From Undaria pinnatifida (taxonomy: Eukaryota; Sar; Phaeophyceae; Laminariales; Alariaceae), in assembly GCA_012845835.1 (NCBI GenBank), contig JABAKD010000021.1, positions 4,960,706-5,024,705 on the forward strand: DNA of 64,000 nt, read 5' to 3'. The first letter of the stretch is position 1. Every line of letters starts with the position of its first letter. The notes under the pieces were generated by a model. That model saw only the letters and a program-made list of their open reading frames with translations. It was not told the origin of the DNA and searched no databases. The position numbers and the translations under genes are program-made. Positions 11,801 through 24,600 of the stretch are shown piece by piece.

Positions 11801-14800
11801 GGAAGGAAAGGAAGGAGAAACGCGTGTTAACCCCTTTAATGTTGCGCTCCTGGTGGAGACGGACTAGTTGGATTAGTATGGGATACCTTTTCCAGCAACG
11901 GAAGGATAAAGGGGTGGGAAGTGGGGAAGGAGAAGGAGGAAGGGGTGAAGGAGCAGTCAAGCAATTGGTATAATAAATTAATAGAATTTTGTTTTTGGGG
12001 AGACAAAATCTAGTCAACCTATGAACAGTCGGCCACTTACAGCCAGCCAACTCACGGCCTCGAGAAATTTGGCAAAAACTAAAAATACAAAACACGCTGC
12101 AGATACGAGATCGAGGATTTCGTCGTAACTGATCTTTGCAAGCTGTGTGTGATACTCCGATCGCGCGTGTTACGGGTTGTCTATGTCCTTATGAAGCCCG
12201 CCCCCCCCCCCTTTTGACCCCCCCCCCCCCCCCCCCTCTCCCCTTTTTAACTCCCGGCCCGTAGAACATCTCGCCCTCCCCTCACCGGTCACACGACTTA
12301 CAGGATCAAAATGACAAACTGATGCATTCCTTACACAGCCGTCAGATAATGTCCCCCTCAAAAACGGGTTTTAGAGTTTCCGCGCACAGATTGATCAGCG
12401 TCACCCTGTTGACCCTGGTACAAGCAACACTGCAGTTCTAAGGGGGGTCGCCGACCTATATCCTCAATGAGGATACACACCCAGTAATACGCGCGCTCGG
12501 AGTATCACACACAGCTTGCAAAGATGAGTTTCGACGAAATCGATCCCACAGCTGGAGTGTAATTGTTTTTTACCATAAAGGCTACAGGTCGGCCAACAGG
12601 GTGACACAAAGACTACAACCCTGATATATTTGCCCCCGCAAAAATATATGTTCAGCGAGTGTTTTTTTGCTTACGCAAAGCCCCAAACTATCATACTCAG
12701 CTCGCAAAAAAATGCTTTCATTCAAATCCTCATCTCGCCACGCGAGGTGTCTTTGTTTTTCAACTAACCCCTTTAGAACCCCAAAAACCCCTCCCCATAC
12801 TATTTTCAAGAAAATTGACCCAAAAAAACGGGTTTCCAGTTATAAAAGCGTTAAAACAATCAGCGAGACCTTCTTTTTCCCTTCTATTTTCGTTTTAATT
12901 TTTTTTTCGGAATGAATCCGTTTTTTGTGTGATTATCTGTGCACTCACAGCCATGGGAGCGTCAACAGCGCCACCTGCCCCGAGGCCGGCCACATGTCGA
13001 CCGAATGCCTAACAAGCATCTTCCAGCTGCGGTACACGCGCACCAACGCCACCGATATCCACACTCCCCACGCCGTGTATTGGAATAAGCTCACAAACCC
13101 GCACTGAGCTGCGCGCACATACAGAAAGACGGGCAGAGAGCAAGGGAGCCACGATATGGCTGGGTAAGCTGGTACGCCAATAGGCAGGCAGATAGGAAGG
13201 CGAACAGGGGTGCGGGGAAGGGGAAAGCAGGCGTGCAGGTAGGCATGAAGATAGGAACATAAGCATGGGGGAAAGCGGAGGAATAGGGGAGGGGGGGGGG
13301 GGGGGTTCATGGGGAGGATGCGTGCACACAGTAGGAGAAACCACATCGACCTCAACAAATGCGTGGCTTACCATTGCACCACCAGGGACGCGGGGTCCGT
13401 GTGTTGTCTGTGTTAAGATACGGCCTCGAAAGGCCTGTAATTATCCGAATTTGAGATGAGATGGGTTTCGTATGATAAGGTTGGCGGTTTATATTCGGGA
13501 AAGTTAGGAATTAGATCGGAGGCACGTGCCTCTGATCTCAGAAGCTATCCCGGGCTCTGGTGGAAACGAATAAAGCTACATCTCTACGAAGGAACGAAAG
13601 TGAGTACTCTCCGAGGACCTGCTCAATTGGCAGACCTGCAGGGGGCACTCTGTGTCACCCACCTGTACACTATGAATCCGTTTTTTCTACCCAACGGCAC
13701 CAATTACGAGGACAACAAGTGTGCGCGTGCTCTTCTCATAAAATAAATATTTTCGCCAAATCTACGCCCAGCGCAACAACCATTGTCCGGGCCCTTCACA
13801 TAAAACCAATCTTCCCACCCATCTACATCGAGCACAGCCAATGCCGATGCCTCCCAGAGAGACGAGCTATGCTACTGCTGTGGTCACAATCTACGAGACA
13901 TACACACACATTGCAAATGCAGAAAGGTGATTACGCCATGCAACATGCAACACCAGACGCGGCCTCCATCTTGGGGGAACCCTTCGGAACAGTTTGTCAA
14001 GTACGCGCGAGTAGGCGTTTCGCCCAAAATTACGAACAGCTTGGAAATAATGTGAACAACTGTACAAGCAACCAACAACTCTACCTTTGTCAGATCAAAG
14101 AAAACGATAATGGCGATTCTCAGCGCTTTTTCTCACTCAACGCATTTACAACTGGAAACCCCTTTTGGGGACAAATTTACTTGAATTTAGTATAGGGAGA
14201 GATTCGGGGGCTCTAAAGGGGTTAATAGCCATTTTTTTAGCCCAATACTTGACTACCTCAAACGGAGACGGATTTCCCCTGTTGACAATTTTTTTGGATA
14301 CGGACGCACAGTGTTTCGAAAGATGGGCGAACACCTCGAGCAAACTTTTCGTGAAAGCCGGTTCTTACATTCATACGTGCTGTAGCCACGGTAATACATA
14401 CTACAGGAAGTCGCAAACGTGTCAAAATCGCGGGTTTTGGAGCAGATTCTCTCCATTTTTTCCATTTTTTGGTGACGCTGGCTGGCAACTTTGACTGCAC
14501 GAAATCACCTCGCGAGTCATTTCTAGTTGCCTACGACTGCTGCCCGCTGCATCCGACGCCCTCACGTCTCACAGTGAGCTTGGCTGAAAATCGCGGGCTG
14601 TCGTTGCTGGTTAGGAGTGATGGAATGATGAGTGATGAGTGATGACATGTAGCTGCATTCAAGCGCAGCGCAACGTTCAGTCGGGGGTTGAGTCCTTTTC
14701 GTGTCCTTCTTGTGTCATTTACAGTTGTCTAAATTTGGACGATTTTCGACCACCCCAAGGTCGAGGTGCAGACCTCCGTTGAAAGAGTGCGGACGGCCGA

Positions 14801-17800
14801 TCTAGATACAATCACGAGCTGCTGTGGATGCAACAATATGCGCAATGACCCACTGTCTCGCCTCGGCAGTTGAAGGTCGGACTGCAGCGTGTTAACAACA
14901 AGGCGCAATTTACTGCACCAAATTAATACCTAGAGCTTATTAACAGAGCGAACCAAAAAACCGGGGATGGGGGATGGTGTAAGATCCCCGCGGCTTTAAG
15001 GTGCACTCCTCGTGGTCCGACTTTAGTGCGGTGTGTGCGGAATACCCTGTAGTGCGGGCCCCCAGATTATTTAGAGACGTGAAAACCGCTTATCACTCTG
15101 AAAAAGAAAAAAAAAACTGTTTTTCATTCAATCGTTTTCTAGTTTCAATTGTTTTTGGGCCGAAACGACAACAGCAGTAGCAGCAGTATCGATTCACAGC
15201 AACAGCAGTAGCAACAACAGCAGCATATAGGATAGGTTGGTACAAAGTAGTACAACAGAGGCACAATACGTCTCAATGGATGGAAGTATTGTGTGCGAGA
15301 CTCACCTATAAGGTCGCCGTCATGGCGGTCCACCACCCCCGATGCGATCAGCGAACCGAGAAAAGATACCACTCCGGCCAGTCCAGTTAGACACCTGTAT
15401 CACATCAATCGTCGTCGTCGTCGTCGTTTTTAGTGCTGTTCCAATTACCCAGCAATCAATCGAATTTGGCGTTGTTGTTATATTATATCATAAGTGAAAA
15501 ACGTCAGCTGTGAGTACGACTGATTGAATGGTTGAAACTCAACTTTTGCAAGCTGTGTGGTACATTTATGTTTCGCTAATATACAGTTAGTAGTTGCACA
15601 AAATTTTACGGTAGGTCGTTCGCGCGTGTTATATATTTGATTATCATGAAAGTTTTTTTTTATTTTTTTATTTTTATCCTCCGGCGGATGGGGAAAAATA
15701 AAGCTTTAGCTCACCACACTTCCGCGTATTTTCATACGCGTCGTGTGTCGATTTAACTCAGTTGCTTTCGCAGCCCAACGCTAGCTGGCGCACCCTTCGA
15801 GTCCCATTGTAGGTATAGCGTAAGCTGTCCCTATCATTGGTCCTCGTTACAACCCCGGCAGCGCAAGCTGCCGTTGTATACGGGTGCGTGTGTATGTCGA
15901 CCCGGCCTGTCCCCTGAGGGTCAGGTTCGGTGGAGATAGCCACCCGGAATGTCATCTTTCCGGGTAGTGTGGGACTTGCGCAAGCTCACCCACTAACAAA
16001 ACCCCTGGCCATGGGAGATAGCCTTCCGCCGGACTTGGTCCAGTTACGGTGAAAGTTGTTTTATGTATGAGAGACAACTTCCGCGCACACTGACTGGCAG
16101 GTTTTCTGCGGAATAATATATAATACGATCTCGGTTTCATATTGGGGAAAGGGTGCGCCCTTGACTCGTTTTTATTCGATCTACTTCCATTAGAATATTT
16201 GTACCTTTCCGTTTTCTCTTTCTCCCTCCCTAGACGTAACTCAGGTCCAGGATCACTTAAGCAGGTTCTTCTCCCCCTTCCCCACCATGGTACGTGTCTT
16301 CGTTTTTATCGCAACAAGACTTCAGCCCTTTCTTCCTTCGCCGACCCGCGTCGAATACAGTATAGCGCATACCCACGCTGCTAGGCGCTCTCAGCAGTTG
16401 ATTCCTTTGATTTCATATTTTAAAAAAGAAAAAACTCAAACGTGCCACCCACGTGAGATCCAAACTCCGAAATCATCTCTAGAGACGTTCGAGGGTAACT
16501 ACTAGATCACCGGGGCGACCGATGTTGCACTAACTTCAGCACGACGGCTCCCGGATTATTGTCCTGCTGTACCGACAGCAACGTAGGCACGTATCATATG
16601 TATGATATACCGCCCTACGTAGTGGGGACGGGGGAGGGGCGCCTTCTATGTTACCCCGGATCTGAGTTACGAAAGGGAAGGAGGTGGAGAAGCTGGGCAA
16701 AGCCGTCGTTAACGTTTTCAGAATAAATTGATTGGAAAAGAAGACAGAAGCTTAAGCTTCGAGTACTGCTGAGTGCGTATGGCACAACCTTCTTGCTTTT
16801 AACGATACACGTCATACTTCTACTCACTACTCTGTACAGCACCTGGTACAGGCGGAACAACAAATAAGAGACAGAAATACTGACCCAGACTGGGTTTCTT
16901 GTGCGGTTGCGTTCTACACAAACTTCGGTATCACGGCTGCACAATTCAATATGTGCCAACCAGCCTGTGCCTTCTCATTATCACCTTGTTTCTTATTAGC
17001 TGTGCTGTACTGTACATCGGCACCAACACTATCCTGTTTCTCAGGATATAGATATGACACATGCATACATGCCTTTTATAAGTGGTGTCGGTGGTTGGGT
17101 ATGATGTAGAAGAGACGGACCAATATTCAGTGTTCAATGTTCAATGACGTTGCACACCTCGGATAAGGTTGACACTTACTTAACGTTCGGCACCAATGTT
17201 ACGGTTCAGCAGGGCTTTTTGGCAACGTTCCATTACTAATAACACGTTATCCGATTTCTCGGTTTTGTGGTTACATGATGTTACCACGTTACGATATCGG
17301 CAGTAGATCGCTTGATGACAAGACGTTAGAGTGTTACGTTGCATCAGTATTGGCAGCAGCGTATTAACCCCTTTACAACTGGAAACCCGTTTTTGGGGAC
17401 AAAATTACTTGCATTTAGTATAGGGAGGGGTTCGGGGACTCTAAAGGGGTTAATAGTCTTACATTGTTAGGGTCGGCAGCCCGTGGCGTGTAACGTAATG
17501 TTGCGGTGTTAGCGAAATTCCCTGTTGCCATCTCAACACACGTTAGACGGCCAACGTACGTGCCCCACATAACGCTAACCTTATGTTACAAGTGCTGCCT
17601 TAGTTCGTACCACACTACGTTCAGTCGTGAAAAGGGGTCGGCAGTGCGTAGCCCGTAACGTAGTGTTTCGGTGTTTGCGGAATGCATAGCTGCTGTCTTA
17701 ACACTCGTTAGACGGGTAACATACATGTCCAATATCACGCTAACCTTTTGTTCTGTCTTAGCTCGTAATATATGACATACCAGGAGAGGAGGATACGCTA

Positions 17801-18582
17801 TCATCCACCCCCCCTCCCAGAAAAAAAAGACTTGCAAATATGCAAACCCGAAACAGGGGACAAAACAAAAATCCGCAATGACAACGCATCCGACATTTTG
17901 GGAAATCCCTCCATCCCGGGGACTCACAGGACTCAACCTACATATCCCTAATGTGCCTAGGGGGGAAGATTCATGGTGGTCTCTTCGGAATCAGAAACAC
18001 CGAAACATAATGGTACCCAACCGATGCCGCTTTTAGCGTAACACATGGTAGACCCCCAAGAGAGGAAACGGAAACGCAAATAACAGTACTGTACCAGAAA
18101 TTTTCAACTCCAACCGCTGTAACACGAAGTACCATACTGCCGTTACGATATCCGAATGTCTCTTGAGGTAACACAGCAGTGACGAGACATACTCTGTACC
18201 AGATAGTAACGAGGCGTTGGTCAGATAATACCATGTCATGTTTTCATGCGCCCGGGGCTATGGCGGGGTGTCCTGGCCAACTACACTTTACAAAACATTG
18301 ACAAACGACAACTTTATTATAGCTCGGTTCCAACCCCGAAACAACAAACTCAAACTCAAAATAATTTGAAGAAATCGGCACTTTCGGGCGATTTAGGGTC
18401 TTGTTTCTTTGAAAGTCGATATTTTTTTCGGGACCGGGGGAATAGAAATTGGCACAACCCAACCACAATTGGGTCAACGCAAACACCACCGTCATGTTAC
18501 ACGTATCTCAGCATTCAAGCTAACATCTACGGGGGTGTTACTTTGCGACCAGTTCTGACTGTAACTTAGTTAACGTGTTGGG

Positions 18583-18632
<50 letters not shown>

Positions 18633-21600
18633 CTCACATTAACTCGCACAATCAAGTCCGTGGTCACAGGACAGGCTCCAGTCACTCTGGAGCTGAGGAA
18701 TACCCCAGGGAAAAACACAAACAAACCAACGGTGGTACACGCATATATCACAGCTGACGCAATTCATGCCTCCACCAGAAACTTATAAAAGTGAAAGCGG
18801 GAGTCAGCCTACGATGTTCCAAGGTCCATACTGGTGCATACGTCTCACTACTCGCGCCTGGAAAAACCGACTATTATACCGATTGCCACCCAAGAAAGAC
18901 TATATTACACGTAGTACCTATCACTACGCATACGCACGACAGACGCAAGTCGATTGGAAAAAAAGAAACAAAGGAGAGAAAACAAGATAAAGGAAAGGAA
19001 AGAAAAGACAAGAAGGCGAAAAAACGAAAAAAAAAAAAGGAAAGAAAAGAAAGGGTTATCCGATCCTAAGGGGCCCCTTCGCGCAAACACTTTCAAGAGC
19101 ACTGCAGTCACCAAACCCGTTTTTTTTTCAGTTGAAAAACTCTTTCTGGTATAACTTCGACCTTTGTTACTCCCGACCGAAAACGACATTTCTCCAGTTC
19201 TAACGCTCAGACCATCCCCCTCGCGGCAGCTTTAGAGAGCGGTGGTCACAGGCAACCTTTTTTTGTCTGGCGCTGGGTCGATCTGATGCCGTTTTCACCT
19301 CCAAAAGTGGATCTTACTAGACACGACTCACCCATATCTCTGTGACCTGTGGACGAATTTGAAGAATGGAAGTTTGCCGCAACAGTACAGGTAGCATTAT
19401 GTCATTCGAACGATATTCTCCCCCCCCCCCCCCCCCATGCCTACCAGAAAGAAGAAAAAGATATGCCAGTAGTCGGGAGGAGGAGGGCGTGGCTACAAAT
19501 TTGTGCCCGTGTGGGACAATAGAGAGTAGGAGTCACATAGTAGGAGAATGTGAAATATACAAGGAGCAACGGGATGCCTTAGAAGAGGAGATGAGGAAAT
19601 TATACGGATGTGACATGGAAGAGTTTCGTAGACTAGAGAGTAGCGAGAAAACGATCGCTATCCAAGGAGATAGATGGTGGTCGCACATGGCAAAAGAGGA
19701 CGCGGGGATAGGACAAGCAAACAGTGTCTATGTAATACATGGAAGAAGCGTAACGAGCGCCCAAATGTTGGGGGTGTCTTTATTAGGAGTAGGAACGGTG
19801 CTTCGTCTCGAAAGGGATGCGTGGTCAATTGTCAAATGACTTCGAAAAGGCAATCAAAAAATGAGTACGCCCCCCCTCCCCCCCCCGATTCCGCGTGAAA
19901 GTTGATGTTTGCAATACCAGGGTATAAAGCAAGGAATATGTCAGAAAAAAGGTTGCCAGCCATAGCTGATAGGGCTGTATGAGAGAAAAAAAACAAAAGG
20001 GCGAACTGGAATAAGATGGGATAACGTAGTCAAGAAAAAATATGGAAGGAGTCAGGTCAGGAGGAGACCAAGAAGAGGCACTGCTGTCTATAGAGAAGTT
20101 TGGCGGGTACAAGACAAGAAGTAAAAGAGAGAATAGAAGAAAGGGAAAGGTCTACATGTAGCGCTAAGAAAAAAGGTGAAACATGGGGGGGAAAAAAAGA
20201 GGAATAGGGGGGTTTGAGAGAAGATACTGGAATGAAAACGCAGTTTATAAACTGTTCTAACGACGTCAGCTGTGAGGGCCCAGATTAATGAAGAGCACGG
20301 AAAATCGTAATTCGATTTCATATTTAAAATTTCATTTTAAACACACGAAAAATTCGACTCTGCTTCTTATCAAGGAACGGCGTAGTGAGTTTTGAAAACA
20401 AAAAAACGCAAAAGGGTCAACGAATACCCGTGGGCAACGACCGAGGCATGACTTGCGTTCTTCCCGGAGCGTCGCGGCTAGCGGCAGATTGTTTTGCCGG
20501 CAGCGGCTCGGAGGCTATGGCTCAGGGCGTCTCTTGGATGGGCTGGCGCCGCCCCGCCGCCCCGCATGGGCGGCAGCGACGGGGATATAGCGGTCGAACT
20601 TGTGAGCGAAGTCGTGATGTAGTGGTTGGTCGTGTAACTTTCGAGGTACAGGGCGACGAAAAACCGGGTCTGCGGCGGTCTCGATTGTTTTCGGGGCGTT
20701 GCAGGCGCTCTAGGTTGTGCCAAGGGCCTTCAGAGGCCGCGCTGCGGCTGCTCCGGTGGTCCTACTTCTCGCAATGGTGGCTTTTCGCCTCTCAATCAGC
20801 CGACGACATGGCACATATTCGCGTGGGCGACTTCGGTTACATGGAACATGCCATGCCTTGTAGGTGCACGAGCTCCCCGAATTGAATTTCGATTTTCGAC
20901 TAAATTCGACCAAATAAGTCTTTCTTTTACTTTGAAGAAATTGATTTTTCGTGATAATTCTGAGAATGCCTGCTCGGTGATTCATTTTGTGACCAATCAG
21001 GTGCAAATGAAATTCATTTCTGAACAAAAAAAACGACTTTCGATTTGACAAGTTCCTCGTTTATCTGGGCCCTGAGTTCGACGAATTTAGGATCAATACT
21101 ATTGCAATCTGCATACTAGTTTTCGCACGGCCCAATGGACTACGCGAAAAAGCGGAAACTGCGATTTCGTCTAGGGGACCTGGACCTACCGGAAAGAAGA
21201 AAGATATATGCCAGTATTCGGGAGGACGTGGATGCACGCATGTGCCTGTGTGGCACGACAATAGAGAGTAGGACTCACAGAATAGGAGAATGTGAAATAT
21301 ACAAGGAGGGTGTGTTAGTAGAGGAGATGAGGAAATTAGATGGATGCGACACGGAAGAGTTTGATAGACCAGAGAGTAGCGGGGAAACGATCGCCACCCT
21401 AGGAGATAGATGGGTGCCACAGACGGCAAAGCAGGAAGGGGATAAGATAAGCAAACAGTTTCTATGAAATATTTGAAAAAAGAGTAACGAGCGCCCAAAT
21501 GTTGGAGGTGACTCTATTAGGAGTAGGAACGGTGCTCCGTCTCGAAAGGGATGCGTGGTCAATGGTCAAATGACTAACGCAACCAATAAATGAGTAAGCC

Positions 21601-24600
21601 CCCACCCATTCCCCTTCGATCAATACAAAAAAAGAGTACTCGTGTCTTGTAGATAAACCTGGTACGTGGTACAATAACGGCATATCACGACTCCTTACCG
21701 AACACGACAGAGGTACATGTTAACTAGGCCTCAAACCATCTGCCGACCAACGTACAGCGTGTTCGGTATGCTCTCTTATCAATAGGAGGTGTTGCGGCCC
21801 TTGGATCTGCAAGAGAGGGCAGACATGACTGTGTTTGAATCAAATGAAATTGCTCAGACGCAAGCGTTTTTTAATATTCCGGAGGTCCTGTTTGGTTTCT
21901 ACACCCTGCTATAGCCGAGTAGGACGTTGCGGACGGTCGAACTACAAGTAGTAGACGCCCAGGTAAGTTCGCCTACTCGGCGTTCTCGTCGAAAATCTGA
22001 GATAAAACAGTATCAGCAGCTTGAGAAACCACGACACTCTCCTTAACCTTATGCGAGAGTGCTACAGGTATATCCAGAGCTTCATATATCTAACATTGTT
22101 AGCAAGTTAGCGAATCGGTTGAAAGTGGTCTTGTGTATGTTATGTTGTTACCGTGCGAGTCTGGGCGAAGCGTAATGTTTGTGGGACGATGTTTGCACAT
22201 ACCAATCACAGCGTAACACTATCTTGCCGCACCAGAGCCGACGAGATTCGGAAGAACCATACCTGTAGCGGTGCTGCGTTACACTTTTTTTTTTTTTTTC
22301 ATCCTCCGGCGGATGGGGAAAAATAAAGCTTAAGCTCACCACACTTCCACGATTTTCATACGCGTCGTGTGTCGATGCTGCGTTACAACCTTCGTGTACA
22401 CCACACATTTGCAGCTTATGTAAACGTGTGTTCCTCGAATGCTAACACTATGGTAGAGCGTTACGAAGCCGCCGTGTTTGGCCCTATAACTTAGCTACAT
22501 GCTAAGTGTTATCGGAGTGTCACGTTATCTGAGGTGTGTAAAAATGTTCGATAGTGTGCAGGACCAGGTTGTTCACGTCAGTCACCTGGGACAAACACAA
22601 GGGTACTGCACACTGCGCTCGTATAACCAAGAGCCAGGGGCCGACAAGAGCCCGAACAAGCCAGACTATGCAGGCTACGACGCGTTCACCACTCCATGCT
22701 CCTCCGATGCCTTGGATGGCGGAAACGGAAGCGCGACGACCACACCCTATCGTACGCCGACGCGCTTGCCAAGACAGCTTCCGAGAGCATAGAGGCGATA
22801 ATGCGCAAACGGAGGATATTGTTTGCGGGATTCGTAGCACGTATGGGGGAGGAGCCTCTGCCACATAGGGTGATGTTTGGGGAGCTTGTTGGGGGTAAGG
22901 GCTACTCAGGGGGGGAAGAGAAGGACTGGATGGCTCATGTGAAGGAGGATATGTCGGTCTTTGGAATGAAATTCGAAGGGTGGCGAAAGGCTGCTCAGAA
23001 GGCCGGCAGATGGTTTCGACGAGTAGAGGAGGGAGCCGAGTTGTTCATGCGGAATTGTCATGAAACGGAGAGACACAAAACTGCAGAGCGACGCGAGAAG
23101 GCTGCGGCAGCGCCATCCACCGTTGGCATCTCTAAGCGGCCGGGGAAAGGGGGGAGGGGCGGAGGGGGGAGGGGGGGAGGGGGGAGGGGGGAATGGGGGA
23201 GGGGGGAGGGGGGGCGTCATGCCCAAGAGGCTGAAGTCTGGGGCTGGCCATCATCGTCTTGAAATTTGTGGGCCTTCCAATGGCCGTCACAAGATAGCGT
23301 AAGACCGCCCTGACTTTTTCGCCATGTTGGGTTCTCTCCCCAGTGCCATTGGTGATGGACTTGATACCCTCTATGAGCCCAATGACGTCTTTAGTCAGTT
23401 CCTATGGTCTGCTAGTATGACATTTTTTTCTCTTTTCCTTTCCTTGCTTCCTCTTCTTGTCTTGTATTTTCTTGCTTCCTTGTCTTTTCTTTCCTTTCCT
23501 TTTTCGTTCTTCGCTTTCTTGTCTATTCTTTCCTTTCCTTTTATCTTCTTTTCTTTTCTTTGTTTCGTTTTTCCAATTGACTTGTGCCTGTCGTGCGTAT
23601 GCGTAGTGATAGGTACTGCGAAAGCAACTGAGTTAAATCGACACACGACACGTATGAAAATACAGTAGCGGCTACGGTTTAAGATAACTTTTTTAAGAGA
23701 AAGTACGGATTTAAGAGAGAGGAATTGGCTTGTACCAATCAAAATCGATTCAAGAGAGAATTCCTATTGCTTCCGAGATTCTCTCTTAAATCGAACCATT
23801 TGGAAACCACGTGGACACACACATCACACACACAGATTGTGTTCAGGCTGACAGTCGTGAGGGTAGCGTTAGTTTCTTGGGTTTGTGTTATTTGTAGGGC
23901 GAGTGATGTCTCGATAATGTGAATTTTTTTTTTTCGTTGACTCGTGTTTTGTCGGGGGTTTAAATCGATGGGATGAGAGGTTGAGGGTGTTGTGTCGAGG
24001 GTACGGTGGGATGAAGGGGTGCAGTGTGTAAACGGGTGCGTCTTTCTTGAGTGCTGGTGCATTCGTAGCCTCGTGTTGTCCTTCTAGAAGAGGTGCGAGC
24101 ATGAAACACACCTATAAAACAACAACAAAACCACTACTGTACCGACTTTGCGTGTCCACGTGCAAAATGTGCATCGCATGACACGACGATGATTTATTTT
24201 CCAAGCGCAGATCCACCAAAATCGCACCACGTACTTGGGTCCACGTGCTCGCCAACCAAGAGAATGAGCCGTGTTTGGAGGTAGCCCGACGTGGTAACGC
24301 TTGCTGCGTTACGCGGCATTGAATGATACACTCTCTACGACCTCCTACGCCATATAGTTCGGACAAGAGCGTCTCTCTCTGGCGCGCTTTTGATTTGGCT
24401 ACGGTATAAGAGAATATTCTCTTATACCGTAGCCGAGACGGTATAAGAGAAAGCCGGATTTAAGAGAGAGAAATTGGCTTGTACCGACCCTCTCTTAAAC
24501 CGTAGCCGGTACTGTACGTGGAAGTGTGGTGAGCTAAAGCTTTATTTTTCCCCATCCGCCGGAGGATGGAAAAAAAAAAAAAAAAAAGATAGGTACTGCT

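Larger units (their letters stand above)
11160..12948 (-). other. Receptor intron 3
   Basis: In transcript order: a TTAACCCC MITE copy (12763-12852), a foldback element (12083-12563) whose interior has G19 and G11 runs (plus C 12218-12236 and 12201-12211), a family A end at 11580-11645, then three purine-rich units with C-tracts, the longest C17 at 11242-11258. The AAAAG acceptor has a weak adjacent pyrimidine tract. Confidence 0.7.
13109..15305 (-). other. Receptor intron 2
   Basis: Contains a C15 tract in transcript sense (plus G 13291-13305), a Ty3-family solo LTR (13411-13669), a TTAACCCC MITE copy (14143-14225) and otherwise unassigned sequence. The plus-strand open frame 13560-14195 starts inside the solo LTR and ends in the MITE, so it is not a gene. 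Confidence 0.7.
20246..21118. mobile_element. Family A insertion in LINE, itself interrupted
   Basis: Family A sequence (ACGACGTCAGCTGTGA, then TGAGTTCGACGAATTTAGGA, TCAATACT) lies between two LINE halves. AGTTT occurs at both junctions, a possible TSD. The family A unit is cut at 20275/21073 by the 797-bp TIR element. Removing that element and one TGA restores the family A consensus exactly. Confidence 0.6.

Noticed and set aside
11600-11830. Open frame starting MSIDPKFVELTADV
   Set aside because: The start is the conserved core of interspersed family A; the same peptide appears at other copies followed by unrelated sequence.
13560-14195. 211-codon plus-strand open frame
   Set aside because: It starts inside a solo LTR, ends inside a MITE and has no domain; it lies in a receptor intron on the opposite strand.
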